The position numbers were made by a program, and so were the translations under genes. Below, piece by piece: positions 50,543 to 59,215 of a stretch of DNA of 64,000 nt. Position 1 is the first letter of the stretch; each line of letters begins with the position of its first letter. This DNA is from Lysobacter sp. cf310 (GTDB taxonomy: Bacteria; Pseudomonadota; Gammaproteobacteria; Xanthomonadales; Xanthomonadaceae). The notes under the pieces were generated by a model that was not told the DNA's origin, made no database searches, and saw nothing but the letters and a program-made list of their open reading frames with translations. Location: contig NZ_FOSS01000005.1 in the NCBI RefSeq assembly GCF_900114355.1, positions 1 through 64,000 of the forward strand. The letters are read 5' to 3'.

Positions 50543-51325
50543 CGTGGCTGTGCGGCTTGCGCCGGTTCGCTGCGCTCAAGGCGATGCGTGCGGCGGGCAA
50601 TGGCCCCACCGGATACGCGACTCCGATCGCCGCCGGACGCGGTGCGCCGGCGCAACGGATGGCAGTCCACCGACGGCACGGCCCTCACGGACCGTCGGTG
50701 CAATCGCCGCGCACGCGCCCCCTGCGCCTGCACTGCGTGTTCGCGCCCCTAGCGGACTGCGCCGCTTGCGGGGTCCGACGACAACGCAGCGGATCATCCT
50801 TGCGTTGCGGCCGCGCGACTGTGGCCGGCATCACAACGCGGCGCGCCGCCACGACGCCGGTCTGCGTTCGCGAGCGCTATGCTGTCGCAACTTTGTTGCA
50901 ATCAGGCGTTAGGCTGAGGAGTCTTCTCCGTCCTGCGTCTGCGGCCGTCCCGTCGTCCGGCACCCTGGCATGCGCCGCCGATGAAGTTCGCCGACGCGGA
51001 TGCGTTTGTGGGAGCGGCGTAAGCCGCGATTGCGCAAGGCACGGGGCGACGCTATCGCGGCTTACGACGCTCACACACGAAGCAACGGCTTCTACCCGGG
51101 GGATGACGAGTCGGCGGTGCGCTCGCGCAACGAAACCGACGATCGGTGCTGACGATCCAGGTTCGCCATCGCCACGGATCGCGCCCCTGGCTAGCGCGCA
51201 CGACCGTTCATCGGCCCAAGACCGCTGCATGACCGATCCGCACGCGCGGCGATTGACCTGCACCGCGCGCGGAGCGAGGATCGCACGCTGCGCGCGACCC
51301 GTGCGCCCAACGCTAGGACGGCCCC
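50543..51325. other. Gene-free stretch of about 780 bp
   Basis: I find no frame with coding character on either strand. It contains the dispersed element at 51007-51076 and the promoter regions of the flanking divergent genes. An AT-richer patch near 50875-50905 might hold a promoter. Confidence 0.55.
51007..51076. repeat. REP-like inverted repeat (GGGAGCGGCGTAAGCCGC type)
   Basis: TGTGGGAGCGGCGTAAGCCGCGAT and ATCGCGGCTTACGACGCTCACAC are imperfect inverted copies around 23 bases. A half copy lies near 22668-22690 (GGGAGCGGCGTAGGCCACGA). The small inner palindrome GCGGCGTAAGCCGC is typical of xanthomonad intergenic repeats. Confidence 0.75.
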
Positions 51326-51730
51326 ATGAGCACGCGCATCCGCGGCGTCTTCGACGTCGAAATGATTCCGCAACCCGCCGACGAGGCTGCAGCCGGGCGC
51401 TACATCGGCCGCATGCGTTTGGACAAGCGCTACCACGGCGAGCTTGAGGCCGGCAGCCAGGGCCAGATGCTGGCGTTCCGCAGCGGCGTCGCCGGCTCGG
51501 CGGGCTATGTCGCGATGGAGCGCGTCGAAGGCAGCCTGGCCGGTCGTCGCGGCAGTTTCGTGCTGCAGCACAGCGCGATCATGGACCGCGGCACGCCTAA
51601 TCTGGTGTTGCAAGTGGTGCCTGATTCCGGCGACGAGGAGCTGACCGGACTGAGCGGCCGCATGGCGATCGACATCGTCGACGGCAAGCACTACTACGAC
51701 TTCGATTACGAGTTGCCGCCGACGCCCTGA
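51326..51730 (+). CDS. DUF3224 family protein
   Basis: A 134-aa beta-rich cytoplasmic protein. The pattern RIRGVFDVEMIPQP, GRMRLDKRYHGELEAGSQGQML, GYVAMERVEGSLAGRRGSFVLQHSA and the final YDFDYELP is that of DUF3224, a small lipocalin/allene-oxide-cyclase-like barrel. Function is unknown. It is a lone gene, convergent with the epimerase. Confidence 0.88.
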   Translation: MSTRIRGVFDVEMIPQPADEAAAGRYIGRMRLDKRYHGELEAGSQGQMLAFRSGVAGSAGYVAMERVEGSLAGRRGSFVLQHSAIMDRGTPNLVLQVVPDSGDEELTGLSGRMAIDIVDGKHYYDFDYELPPTP

Positions 51731-51754
51731 TCGCGACGCGCCCGCCGACCGGTC

Positions 51755-52738
51755 TCAATCGACCGGGTACGGGCCTTCGGCGAAGGTTGCGGCGTGATAC
51801 CCCTTGCTGCCGATCGCGCGCGCCAGATCGCTGCGCAGGTCCTCGCCCGCGGCCAGGCGCTGCAGGGCGTGGGCGAAGTCGTGGCGCGGGCGCCAGCCCA
51901 GCTCGTCGCGGGCGCGCTGGTTGACGTAGACGCGCTCGATACTGGGGAACATGCGCCAGCCGCGGCGCGCGTACTCGGCCGCATAAGCGGGCGCGTAGCG
52001 CGCGACCACCGCCGGCGCGTCCTCGCGCAGCTGCTGCAGGTCCTCGCGCGTGAACGGCGTGGTCGCGCTGATGATGTAGCGGCCGAAGCCGATCGCCGGC
52101 GCGCGCGCGATCGCGAGCAGGTGCGCGTCGACCACGTCCTCGATGTCCACGCGCCGGTACAGCAGCTCGTTGGCCTTGATGTTGGCGTCCTCGTAGGCAT
52201 CGCGCGAGGCCTTGAGGTCGTCCTGCTCGGGGAAGAAGCGCGAGGTGCGCAGCACCAGCACCGGCAGCCCCTGCTTGTGCTGGAACAGCTCGCACACGCT
52301 CTCGGCCGCGACCTTGGTGACGCCGTAGATGTTGCGCGGTACCGGCACCACGTCCTCGGTGACCCAGGCCGCGGGCGCGCCGGGCGGCGGCGTGAGGGCG
52401 CGGCCGTAGGCGCTGGTGGTGCTGGTGAACACGAACGCGCCGACGCCGGCGGACACCGCCTCTTCGAGCAGATTCAGCGTGCCGGAGATATTGGTGTCGA
52501 CGAAGTCCTGGCGGCTGTGGGTGGCCACATGCGGCTTGTGCAGGGTCGCGGTGTGCAGCACCGCGTCGACGCCGCGCATGCAGCGCGCGACCAGGGCGCG
52601 GTCGACGATGGAGCCGACCGTATCGGTGCAGGCGGAGGCGATCACGTCCAGTCCGTGCGCGTCGTGACCGTCGTGGCGCAGGCGGCGCATCAGCGCTTCG
52701 CCGAGGTGGCCGGCACTGCCGGTGACCAGGATCTTCAT
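51755..52738 (-). CDS. NAD-dependent epimerase/dehydratase (extended SDR)
   Basis: A 327-aa extended short-chain dehydrogenase: MKILVTGSAGHLGEALMRRL carries the GxxGxxG cofactor loop. FVFTSTTSAYG has the catalytic serine/threonine, and NIYGVTKVAAESVCELF is the YxxxK motif with tyrosine and lysine. AVLHTATLHKPH lies at the substrate side. The cofactor is probably NAD(H), from acidic residues after the second strand (GLDVIA). It may be a UDP-sugar epimerase or dehydrogenase; the substrate is not evident. Confidence 0.9.
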   Translation of the reverse strand: MKILVTGSAGHLGEALMRRLRHDGHDAHGLDVIASACTDTVGSIVDRALVARCMRGVDAVLHTATLHKPHVATHSRQDFVDTNISGTLNLLEEAVSAGVGAFVFTSTTSAYGRALTPPPGAPAAWVTEDVVPVPRNIYGVTKVAAESVCELFQHKQGLPVLVLRTSRFFPEQDDLKASRDAYEDANIKANELLYRRVDIEDVVDAHLLAIARAPAIGFGRYIISATTPFTREDLQQLREDAPAVVARYAPAYAAEYARRGWRMFPSIERVYVNQRARDELGWRPRHDFAHALQRLAAGEDLRSDLARAIGSKGYHAATFAEGPYPVD

Positions 52739-52860
52739 GCGGGGCGTTCCGAAGGCGCGGGACGCGACGGCATCCCGTGCCTGGCATTGTCCCCTATCGC
52801 GGCCAAGGCCGCCATGCGCGCGGCCGGCTAAGATCGGCCCAGTCCATCGGGAGCATGGTC

Positions 52861-53199
52861 ATGATCGTGAGGGTATGGCACGGCCGCACGCCGCTGGCCC
52901 GCGGCGACGCGTATGCGCGCTTCCTGGCCGAACGCGCGATCCCGGATTACCGCGCCACCGCCGGCAATCTCGGCGCCGGCGTGCTGCGCCGCGACGAGGG
53001 CGAGGTCAGCCATTTCCTGACCGTGAGCCTGTGGCCATCGCGGGACGCGATCGCGGCCTTCGCCGGCGACCCGATCGAGGTCGCCAAGTACTACCCCGAA
53101 GATCGCGACTTCCTGCTCGAGTTCGAGCCGGACGTGCGCCACTACGATCTGGTCGGCGCCGAATTCGGCGCGGCGATCGCCGGTTTCGCGGGCGCCTGA
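52861..53199 (+). CDS. ABM-superfamily monooxygenase-like small protein
   Basis: 112 aa. IVRVWHGRTPLARGDAYARFLAERAIPDYRATAGNLGAGVLRR and EVSHFLTVSLWPSRDAIAAFAGDPIEVAKYYPEDRDFLLEFEPDVRHY give the dimeric alpha/beta-barrel pattern, with WPSRDAIAAFAG and the conserved AKYYPED. GGGAG lies seven bases before the ATG at 52861, which makes this start better than the ATG at 52855. Likely role as for other ABM proteins; ligand unknown. Confidence 0.82.
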   Translation: MIVRVWHGRTPLARGDAYARFLAERAIPDYRATAGNLGAGVLRRDEGEVSHFLTVSLWPSRDAIAAFAGDPIEVAKYYPEDRDFLLEFEPDVRHYDLVGAEFGAAIAGFAGA

Positions 53200-53299
53200 C
53201 CGTCAGCGCCCGCTGCGGGGATGCGCGGCCGCGATGCGAGGGTGTCATCATGCGCGCGACAGGCCGCGATCCGGCGCGCGGCCGTAACGGAGCGCACCG

Positions 53300-53917
53300 A
53301 TGCTGCTGCACATCGCCTATCTGATCGCGATCGCCGCCGAGGCCATGACCGCCGCCCTGGTCGCCGGCCGCCGCAACATGGACTGGCTGGGTGTGTGCGT
53401 GATCGCCTGCATCACCGCCCTGGGCGGCGGCACCCTGCGCGACGTGCTGCTGGGCCACCATCCGTTGGGCTGGGTCGAGCACCCGATCTATCTGGGCGTC
53501 ACCATCGGCGCGGCCCTGCTGACGGCGCTGGTCGCGCCGGTCATGCGCAAGCTGCGCACCGCCTTCCTGCTGCTGGATGCGCTGGGACTGGTGGTGTTCA
53601 CCATCATCGGCTGCAACGTCGCCAGCTCGATGCAGCTGCCGTTCTTCATCGTCCTGATCAGCGGCATGATCACCGGCACCTTCGGCGGCGTGCTGCGCGA
53701 CCTGCTGTGCGGGCAGATCCCCTTGCTGTTCCAGAAGGAGCTGTACGCGACGGTGTCGCTGCTGACCGGCCTGCTCTACGTGCTGGCGCAGCGCTCGGGC
53801 CTGGCCCACGACCTGGCCATGTTCGGCGCGATGGCGATCGGCTTCACGGTGCGGGTGCTGGCGATCCGCTACCACTGGGAGATGCCCAAGTTCGTCTATA
53901 AGGAAGACTGGGACTGA
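53300..53917 (+). CDS. TRIC/UPF0126 family cation channel (YadS/YicG-like)
   Basis: A 205-aa protein with seven membrane helices made of two repeats plus one. Family signatures appear at GRRNMDWLGVCVIACITALGGGTLRDVLLG in the first repeat and VASSMQLPFFIVLISGMITGTFGGVLRDLLCGQIPLLFQKELYA in the second, each with GG..RD. Bacterial TRIC homologues form trimers that conduct monovalent cations. The gene ends 23 bp before a strong terminator, so it is probably a single unit. Confidence 0.93.
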   Translation: MLLHIAYLIAIAAEAMTAALVAGRRNMDWLGVCVIACITALGGGTLRDVLLGHHPLGWVEHPIYLGVTIGAALLTALVAPVMRKLRTAFLLLDALGLVVFTIIGCNVASSMQLPFFIVLISGMITGTFGGVLRDLLCGQIPLLFQKELYATVSLLTGLLYVLAQRSGLAHDLAMFGAMAIGFTVRVLAIRYHWEMPKFVYKEDWD

Positions 53918-53940
53918 GGGTGGCTGACTGCCGCCATCGA

Positions 53941-53972
53941 CGCCGCCCGCGCTGGGCGGCGTTTTCGTTTGT
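53941..53972 (+). terminator. Rho-independent terminator of the TRIC-like gene
   Basis: CGCCGCCC and GGGCGGCG pair across GCGCT, followed by TTTTCGTTT. The facing operon on the minus strand ends 27 bp later. Confidence 0.92.
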
Positions 53973-53998
53973 ACGCGAGGGCGAGGACCGCGACGGCG

Positions 53999-55573
53999 CT
54001 AGCGCGGCGGCGAGGCCGGTGCGGTAGCGGGTGCCGTAGCAGGTGCCGTAGCAGGTGCCGTCGCGGGCGCCGTCGCGGGCGCCGTAGCGGGTGCCGTTGC
54101 TGGCGCGGTTGCGGGTGCGGTCGCGGGCGCTGTGGCAGGGGCCGTCGCGGGTGCGGTCGCAGGTGCCGTAGCGGGCGCGGTCGCGGGTCGAGCCGCGGTC
54201 GCAGGTGCTGTCGCGGGTGCGGTGGCGGGTGCCGTGGCAGGTGCGGTCGCGGGTCGCGCGGCCGCGGCCGGCGCGGTCGCGGGTGCCGTCGCAGGTGCCG
54301 TCGCGGGTGCTGTGGCCGGTGCAGTGGCAGGCGCGGTAGCCGGCGCGGTGGCGGGCGCCGGTCGCGGCGCCGGCGGACGCGCGGCGTCGGCGATCGCGGT
54401 GTCCATCGCCGTGCGGCGCTCGCGGTCGCCTTGCTGCTGCGAGGCCAGGCGTGCGTTGCGGGCGACGTTGGGATCGGGTTCGGCGGTGGGATTGATCGAG
54501 GCGTTGCGGATGCGGTCGGCCTGCGCCTGCGCGGCCATCTGGTTCAACGGCAGATAGTCGCTGCGGAAGTTCAGCTCGACCGAAGAGTTGAGCTCCAGAT
54601 CGGTGTTCATTTCCTCCGAACTCTGCGAACGCTGGGTGGAGACGTAGCCGATGTTGTTCTCGATCTCGGCGCTGGCGCCCCAGGGCCCGACACCGAAGCT
54701 GCCCGAGGCGCGCACGCGGTTGTTCATGTTGAACTGGCTGCCGCGGTCCTCGCTGGCGACGCTGCGGGTGTCGACGTGGAAGCGCATCGAGGCGTTGATG
54801 CGGCCGCTGTCGATCACGATCCGCTGCATGCCCAGCATGACCATGGTCGCGAGCATCTGCTGGCGCTGGCGCGCGATGTAACGCCGCGCCAGCGGCACCA
54901 GCTGCTCGGGATTGCTGGCGTCCACCGACTCCTCCGGCTGCATGCCGAGCTGGGCGCGGATTTCCTCGGCGGTCGGCATCGAGGCGCCGCCGCGCAAACG
55001 CAGGCGGATCTCCGCGGCCTCCTCGGGATCGACCTCCTCGCCTTCCTCGGGCTGCTCGTACTCGATCTGCTGCGGAAAGTGCTCGGCCACCCACTGGCGG
55101 ACCTGGATGATGCTGAACTGGCTGCGCTCGAAACCCTCGGCCGAGGCCGAGACGCTGTTGAGCAATTGCACGTACATCTGCATCTGCTGCGAGCTGGAAT
55201 CCAGCATGGCCCGGAACACGCCGTTGATCAGATCGGTCACGAAGCGCGGGAACGAGACCGCGTTGAGCACGTTGCGGGTGGTGTCGGCGACGCGGTCGGC
55301 GGCCGCGGCGAAACCCGGCTGGTCCTGCGCGCGCGCCAGCGGCGGCGGGCGCTGCGCGATCTCGTCCTCGGCCTGGCCTTCCTCGGCGATCAGGTCCGCC
55401 GCCAGCGCCGACACCCGCACCATCGAACGCGCGAGCGACTGGCGATCGATGTCGGACAGGTGCTGATAGTTGGGCGAGCGTTCCAGCACGTCGCGCACGG
55501 CGCTGCGGATCCACGGCGGCGGTGCGGCGGCGGCCGGCGCGGGCACGGCGGCGCGGGCGACGGCGGCGCTCAT
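53999..55573 (-). CDS. Paralogue C of unknown three-member family, with Ala-Pro-Ala-Thr tail
   Basis: 524 aa, no signal peptide or membrane helix. The N-terminal part (RDVLERSPNYQHLSDIDRQSLARSMVRV), the middle (FPRFVTDLINGVFRAMLDSS, then QWVAEHFPQQIEY), the strand MVMLGMQRIVIDSGRINA and SVELNFRSDYLPLNQMA match the 459- and 418-aa proteins of the operon in the same order. Unlike them it ends in about 120 residues of APAT repeats broken by AARP units. The tail is likely an extended flexible spacer. The start follows the upstream stop by one base. Last gene of the operon; function unknown. Confidence 0.8.
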   Translation of the reverse strand: MSAAVARAAVPAPAAAAPPPWIRSAVRDVLERSPNYQHLSDIDRQSLARSMVRVSALAADLIAEEGQAEDEIAQRPPPLARAQDQPGFAAAADRVADTTRNVLNAVSFPRFVTDLINGVFRAMLDSSSQQMQMYVQLLNSVSASAEGFERSQFSIIQVRQWVAEHFPQQIEYEQPEEGEEVDPEEAAEIRLRLRGGASMPTAEEIRAQLGMQPEESVDASNPEQLVPLARRYIARQRQQMLATMVMLGMQRIVIDSGRINASMRFHVDTRSVASEDRGSQFNMNNRVRASGSFGVGPWGASAEIENNIGYVSTQRSQSSEEMNTDLELNSSVELNFRSDYLPLNQMAAQAQADRIRNASINPTAEPDPNVARNARLASQQQGDRERRTAMDTAIADAARPPAPRPAPATAPATAPATAPATAPATAPATAPATAPAAAARPATAPATAPATAPATAPATAARPATAPATAPATAPATAPATAPATAPATAPATAPATAPATAPATAPATAPATAPATAPASPPR

Positions 55574-55574
55574 C

Positions 55575-56465
55575 TCAGGCCGCCGCGGACAAGGCCGGCG
55601 CCGCGGCCGCTGCCGGTGCGGCGGCGCGGCCCGACAGCCAGCGCTGGGCGGCGCCGATCAGTTCGTAGTCGTCGGCCGCGATCTGCGGCGCGGCGTCGGC
55701 GTAGTGTTCGGCCAGCCACAGCAGCACGGTCTGGCCGGCCCGACCCTGATCGACGTGGCGCTGCACGCCGCTCGCGCTCTGCCCCTGTTGCGAACCCGCG
55801 ACCGCGACCAACTGCCACAGCGAGTTCACCCCGAACGCGGCCTGCAGCATGCGATCGCGCAGGAAGCCCAGGGCCAGGTTGATGTTGGCGACGATGTCGC
55901 GCGCGGCCAGGGTCGCCATCGGGTCCATGCGCAGGGCCAGGAATTCGCCCAGCGCACCGCAGGCGGTCTCCAGCGCCACCCGCTCGCGCAGGTCGCCGCC
56001 GTCGGCCTGGGCGACGATGGCCTCGCACAGACCCGCCATCAGGCGTTCGAAGTAGGGCGTTTCGATCACCCGCGCGAAGATCGCCTGACGCTCGTTGGCG
56101 TCCAGGCGTTCGCGGCGCGCGCGCCAGAAGCCGTTGATCAGTTGCGCGCCCGGGCCCAGGGGCTGGCTGATCGCGCCGCTGGCGAACAGGCCGGCGATCT
56201 GCTCGGCGGTGGGCAGCAGGCCGGCGGCTTCGAGTTCGGCGGCGAAGTACAAGGGCGCGGCGGCCTGCAACTGGGCGCGGTCCATCGCATTGGGCGCGCC
56301 CGGCGGCAGGTCGATCGCGCCTTCCAGCGGATCGGCCGACAAAGCGATCACCAGCGCCGACTGGCGCTCCAGCGCGGACAGCGACAGCGCCAGCGCGCGC
56401 AGCAGCGGTTCGTGCTCGTGGCGCGGCGCGATCACGATGTCCGGCGGCGGCGGGGCCAGGCGCAT
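55575..56465 (-). CDS. Unknown protein homologous to the C-terminal half of the 699-aa protein
   Basis: 296 aa, helical, no membrane segment. AFGVNSLWQLVAVAG ... RAGQTVLLWLAEHY ... YELIGAAQRWLSG parallels AFGARDMWQVIDQVN ... RAGAVIIRWLANNH ... WDLLQACEQWLAV in the 699-aa protein. LINGFWRARRERLDANERQAIFARV likewise parallels LFNYYKKAGERITEGERRDLYMRV. So the domain occurs twice in the operon, once alone and once fused behind a coiled coil. An Ala-rich tail ends it. The start lies 10 bp after the preceding gene. Function unknown. Confidence 0.75.
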   Translation of the reverse strand: MRLAPPPPDIVIAPRHEHEPLLRALALSLSALERQSALVIALSADPLEGAIDLPPGAPNAMDRAQLQAAAPLYFAAELEAAGLLPTAEQIAGLFASGAISQPLGPGAQLINGFWRARRERLDANERQAIFARVIETPYFERLMAGLCEAIVAQADGGDLRERVALETACGALGEFLALRMDPMATLAARDIVANINLALGFLRDRMLQAAFGVNSLWQLVAVAGSQQGQSASGVQRHVDQGRAGQTVLLWLAEHYADAAPQIAADDYELIGAAQRWLSGRAAAPAAAAAPALSAAA

Positions 56466-56475
56466 GCGCGGGCCC

Positions 56476-57732
56476 TCAGCGATTGCCGCTGCCCTGCGCG
56501 CCGCCGGCGGCGCCGCCGCCCGCGCCGCGTGCGCCAGGCACGTAGTTCGGATCCACCGGAGTCGAATTGCCCTGGATCGCGGCGATCATCGCCGGCGAGG
56601 CCAGCTTCTCCATCGGGAAATAGTCCGACTTGAAGTTCACCCGCACCTCGCCGGTGAGCTTGGCCTTCATGTCCTGCTTGGATTCGGAGTCCTCGCTGAC
56701 CGAGGACGAGACCGTGGTCATGTGGCGCTGCACGTTCTCGTTGACCGAGCCCGCCGCGCCCCAGCCGAAGTGCACGCCGGCCGCGCTGCGGTTGCGGTTC
56801 ATGCTGGACTGGCTGTCGTAGAGCGAGGCGCCGGCCGAACGCGAGGCTTCGTCGGTGGCGCGGAAGTCGAACACCACCTTGGCGTTGATCGCGCCGTCGG
56901 TGACCACGATGCGGTTGATGCCCAGGATCACCATCGACGACAGCAACTGCTGGCGGCTGCGCGCCATCTGCACGCGCGCGGCCTGCACCAGGCGGCCTTC
57001 CTGCTCGGGATCGGACAGGTCGGTGATGGGCTGGGCGAGCTGCAGCTCCTGGTTCATGCGCGTCATCGCGGCCTGATCGTCGTCCTGGTTGGTCATGGTC
57101 AGGCGCGGTCCCGCGCCCTCGCCGTCGCTGGTGTCCAGGCCGAGATCGCCGGGGAAGCGATCGACCAGCCAGTCGCGCGCGTTGTTGAGGCTGATGTTGT
57201 CGGCGGCGAACTGGTCGACGGTTTGGGCCACCGACTTGAGCAGTTCGCCGTAGGCGTTCATCTGCTGGATCGAGGCGTTGACGATGGCCTGGAACACGTT
57301 CTGGATCAGGCCGCCGACGAAGGCCGGAAAATCCACCGAACCGATGTACTTCTTGAAATTGTCAGCGCCCTGCTCGACCGAGCCGGCCTTGAAGTCGCTG
57401 CCGGCGAAGGTGCCGATCTTGTCGGAGGCCTTGCCCTTGGCCTGATCGACTTCGCCCGCGAGCGCGCGCGCCAGGCCGTCTTCGCTGCCCTGCGACTTCG
57501 ACAGGATGCCCTGCCCCGGCGTGAGCTCCTGCTTGGCCAGGCCGTCGGGATTGGACATGTAGGACGCCACCCGCACCATGTTGCGCGCGAGCTCCTGCTG
57601 CTCGGCCACCGGCAGCTGGCGGAAGCCGGGCGAGGATTCGAGCAGACGCCGCACCTGCGGGCGCACCGCCGACAAGGTGTCGTCGTCCAGCCAGGCCGGA
57701 GAGGCGGCTGCGCTACGCACGGGTACGCTCAT
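56476..57732 (-). CDS. Paralogue B of unknown three-member family
   Basis: 418 aa, no signal peptide. It shares with its two paralogues: RRLLESSPGFRQLPVAEQQELARNMVRVASYM, then DFPAFVGGLIQNVFQAIVNASIQQMNAYGELL, RDWLVDRFPGDLG, MARSRQQLLSSMVILGINRIVVTDGAINAKVVFDF and GEVRVNFKSDYFPMEKLASP. The segment after VFDF is Ser/Asn-rich and variable. A glycine/alanine tail ends the chain. The pattern is that of a structural protein with conserved helices and a conserved beta core. Function unknown; spacing to neighbours is 10-30 bp. Confidence 0.8.
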   Translation of the reverse strand: MSVPVRSAAASPAWLDDDTLSAVRPQVRRLLESSPGFRQLPVAEQQELARNMVRVASYMSNPDGLAKQELTPGQGILSKSQGSEDGLARALAGEVDQAKGKASDKIGTFAGSDFKAGSVEQGADNFKKYIGSVDFPAFVGGLIQNVFQAIVNASIQQMNAYGELLKSVAQTVDQFAADNISLNNARDWLVDRFPGDLGLDTSDGEGAGPRLTMTNQDDDQAAMTRMNQELQLAQPITDLSDPEQEGRLVQAARVQMARSRQQLLSSMVILGINRIVVTDGAINAKVVFDFRATDEASRSAGASLYDSQSSMNRNRSAAGVHFGWGAAGSVNENVQRHMTTVSSSVSEDSESKQDMKAKLTGEVRVNFKSDYFPMEKLASPAMIAAIQGNSTPVDPNYVPGARGAGGGAAGGAQGSGNR

Positions 57733-57762
57733 GGCCTTAGCTCCACGTCGTGCGGGCCGCGA

Positions 57763-59142
57763 TCAGGGCGTGGCCGGCGCGGTGGTCGGCGCGGGCGCGG
57801 CGGCGGCGGGCGTCTGGGTGCCGCCCGCGGCGGGCGCGGGCGCGGCCGCGGGCGCGGGTCGTCCGGCCATGGTCTTGACCATGCCGGGCTGCGCGTTCAT
57901 CTGGATCGCCGCGATCGACTCCGGGTTGGCGAGCTTTTCCAGCGGCAGGTAGTCGCTCTTGAAGTTGACCTCGACTTGGCCGGCCAGACTGGCCTTGGCC
58001 TGCAGCGAGGAATCGCTCTGCAGCTGCGAGGTGCTCATCATCTTGATGATGGGTTCCTCGTTGTACTTGTAGTTGCCCTTGGCGTAGTAGCTGCTGTCGC
58101 GGCGCTCGACGTTGCCGTCGGAGGAGCGCGTGTAACCGCCCACGTCGCGCTTGCTCTCGTACTCGCCCTCGCTGGAGCGCTTCATCTGGACGTTGCCGTA
58201 GGCGTCCTTCTGATGGTCCATCTTGGTGGCGCTGTAGCGGTAGCGGCTGTTGTCGCGGGCCTGGAAGTCGTACATGACCTTGGCCGAGATGCGGCCGTCG
58301 GTGACCACGATGCGGTTGATGCCCAGCATCACGATGGTCGCCAGCAGCTGCTGGCGGCCGGTGGCGATCTGGGTACGCGCGGCCGGCACCAGCAGGGCCT
58401 CGACCAGTTCGTCGTCGAGCCGGGTCAGCGGCTTGTCCAGCGGCAGGGATTGATTGAGGCGCGCGACCGCGGCGCGCTCGTCCACGTCCTGGCGCAGGGC
58501 CACGCGCGGTTCGCCCGCGCTCTGCCCGCCTTCGCCGCCGAAGCCGCCGAAATCGCCCCAGTCGCTGCCGCCGCCCATCTGCAGTTGGAAGATGTCGGGG
58601 AATTGCTCGACCAGATGATCGCGGCCCTGGTTCTGGGTGGTGTTGTCGTCGCGGAACTGGTTGAGGCTCTTGGAGACGTCGGCGACCAGCTTGGCGTAGG
58701 CCTCCATCTGCTCGATCGACGAGGTCACGATGGAGTGGAACACGCCGTTGATCAGGCCGCTGACGAAGGTCGGGAAGTTGACCGCGTTCATCAGCGCGCC
58801 GGCCTGCTCGACGCCGGTGCGCAGGGCCTGGCCGAACTCGGGCTGGTCGTCCTGCTTCAGCGGCTGCGAGGCGTCGTCGCCGGCGAGCGCGCGCACCTGC
58901 GGGCTGTTGTCCTTCAGGCGCATGCCGTCGGGCTCGGCCAGGTAGCTGCCGATGCGGACCAGGCCCTGGGCCAGGATCTCGCGCTTCTCCGGCGCCAGTT
59001 CGTTGAAGGCCTGGCTGCGCTGCAGCAGGTCGCGCACCGCCAGGCGCGCGGATTCGTGGGTTTCGCGGCTCGCCGTCGGCGCCGGCGCGGTCGGCCGCGC
59101 GCTGGGCGGGAAGATGGCGGATCGGGCGCTTGCGGGTGACAT
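57763..59142 (-). CDS. Paralogue A of unknown three-member family
   Basis: 459 aa, no signal peptide. The common blocks are RDLLQRSQAFNELAPEKREILAQGLVRIGSYLAEPDG, then NFPTFVSGLINGVFHSIVTSSIEQMEAYAKL, RDHLVEQFPDIFQ, ATGRQQLLATIVMLGINRIVVTDGRISAKVMYDF and GQVEVNFKSDYLPLEKLANP. An Ala/Pro/Thr-rich tail of about 40 residues ends it. Between VMYDF and the last block lies a highly polar stretch (Tyr, Lys, Asp, Ser). It is the first of the three copies in transcription order. Function unknown. Confidence 0.8.
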   Translation of the reverse strand: MSPASARSAIFPPSARPTAPAPTASRETHESARLAVRDLLQRSQAFNELAPEKREILAQGLVRIGSYLAEPDGMRLKDNSPQVRALAGDDASQPLKQDDQPEFGQALRTGVEQAGALMNAVNFPTFVSGLINGVFHSIVTSSIEQMEAYAKLVADVSKSLNQFRDDNTTQNQGRDHLVEQFPDIFQLQMGGGSDWGDFGGFGGEGGQSAGEPRVALRQDVDERAAVARLNQSLPLDKPLTRLDDELVEALLVPAARTQIATGRQQLLATIVMLGINRIVVTDGRISAKVMYDFQARDNSRYRYSATKMDHQKDAYGNVQMKRSSEGEYESKRDVGGYTRSSDGNVERRDSSYYAKGNYKYNEEPIIKMMSTSQLQSDSSLQAKASLAGQVEVNFKSDYLPLEKLANPESIAAIQMNAQPGMVKTMAGRPAPAAAPAPAAGGTQTPAAAAPAPTTAPATP

Positions 59143-59215
59143 GGCATTGACTCCGTTTCGGTGCGTGCGCTTGGACGACGCGGCGAGGCTGACGATCCGC
59201 TCCGGTGGCGCGGCC

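Noticed and set aside
48176-50752. 875-codon plus-strand frame
   Set aside because: It is a shadow of the metallophosphoesterase gene, which shows five metal-site blocks, a PKD domain and a P domain.
54132-54557. Plus-strand frame of Val-Ala-Gly repeats
   Set aside because: It is the complement of the APAT repeat coding region; the minus-strand frame is continuous with a conserved protein.
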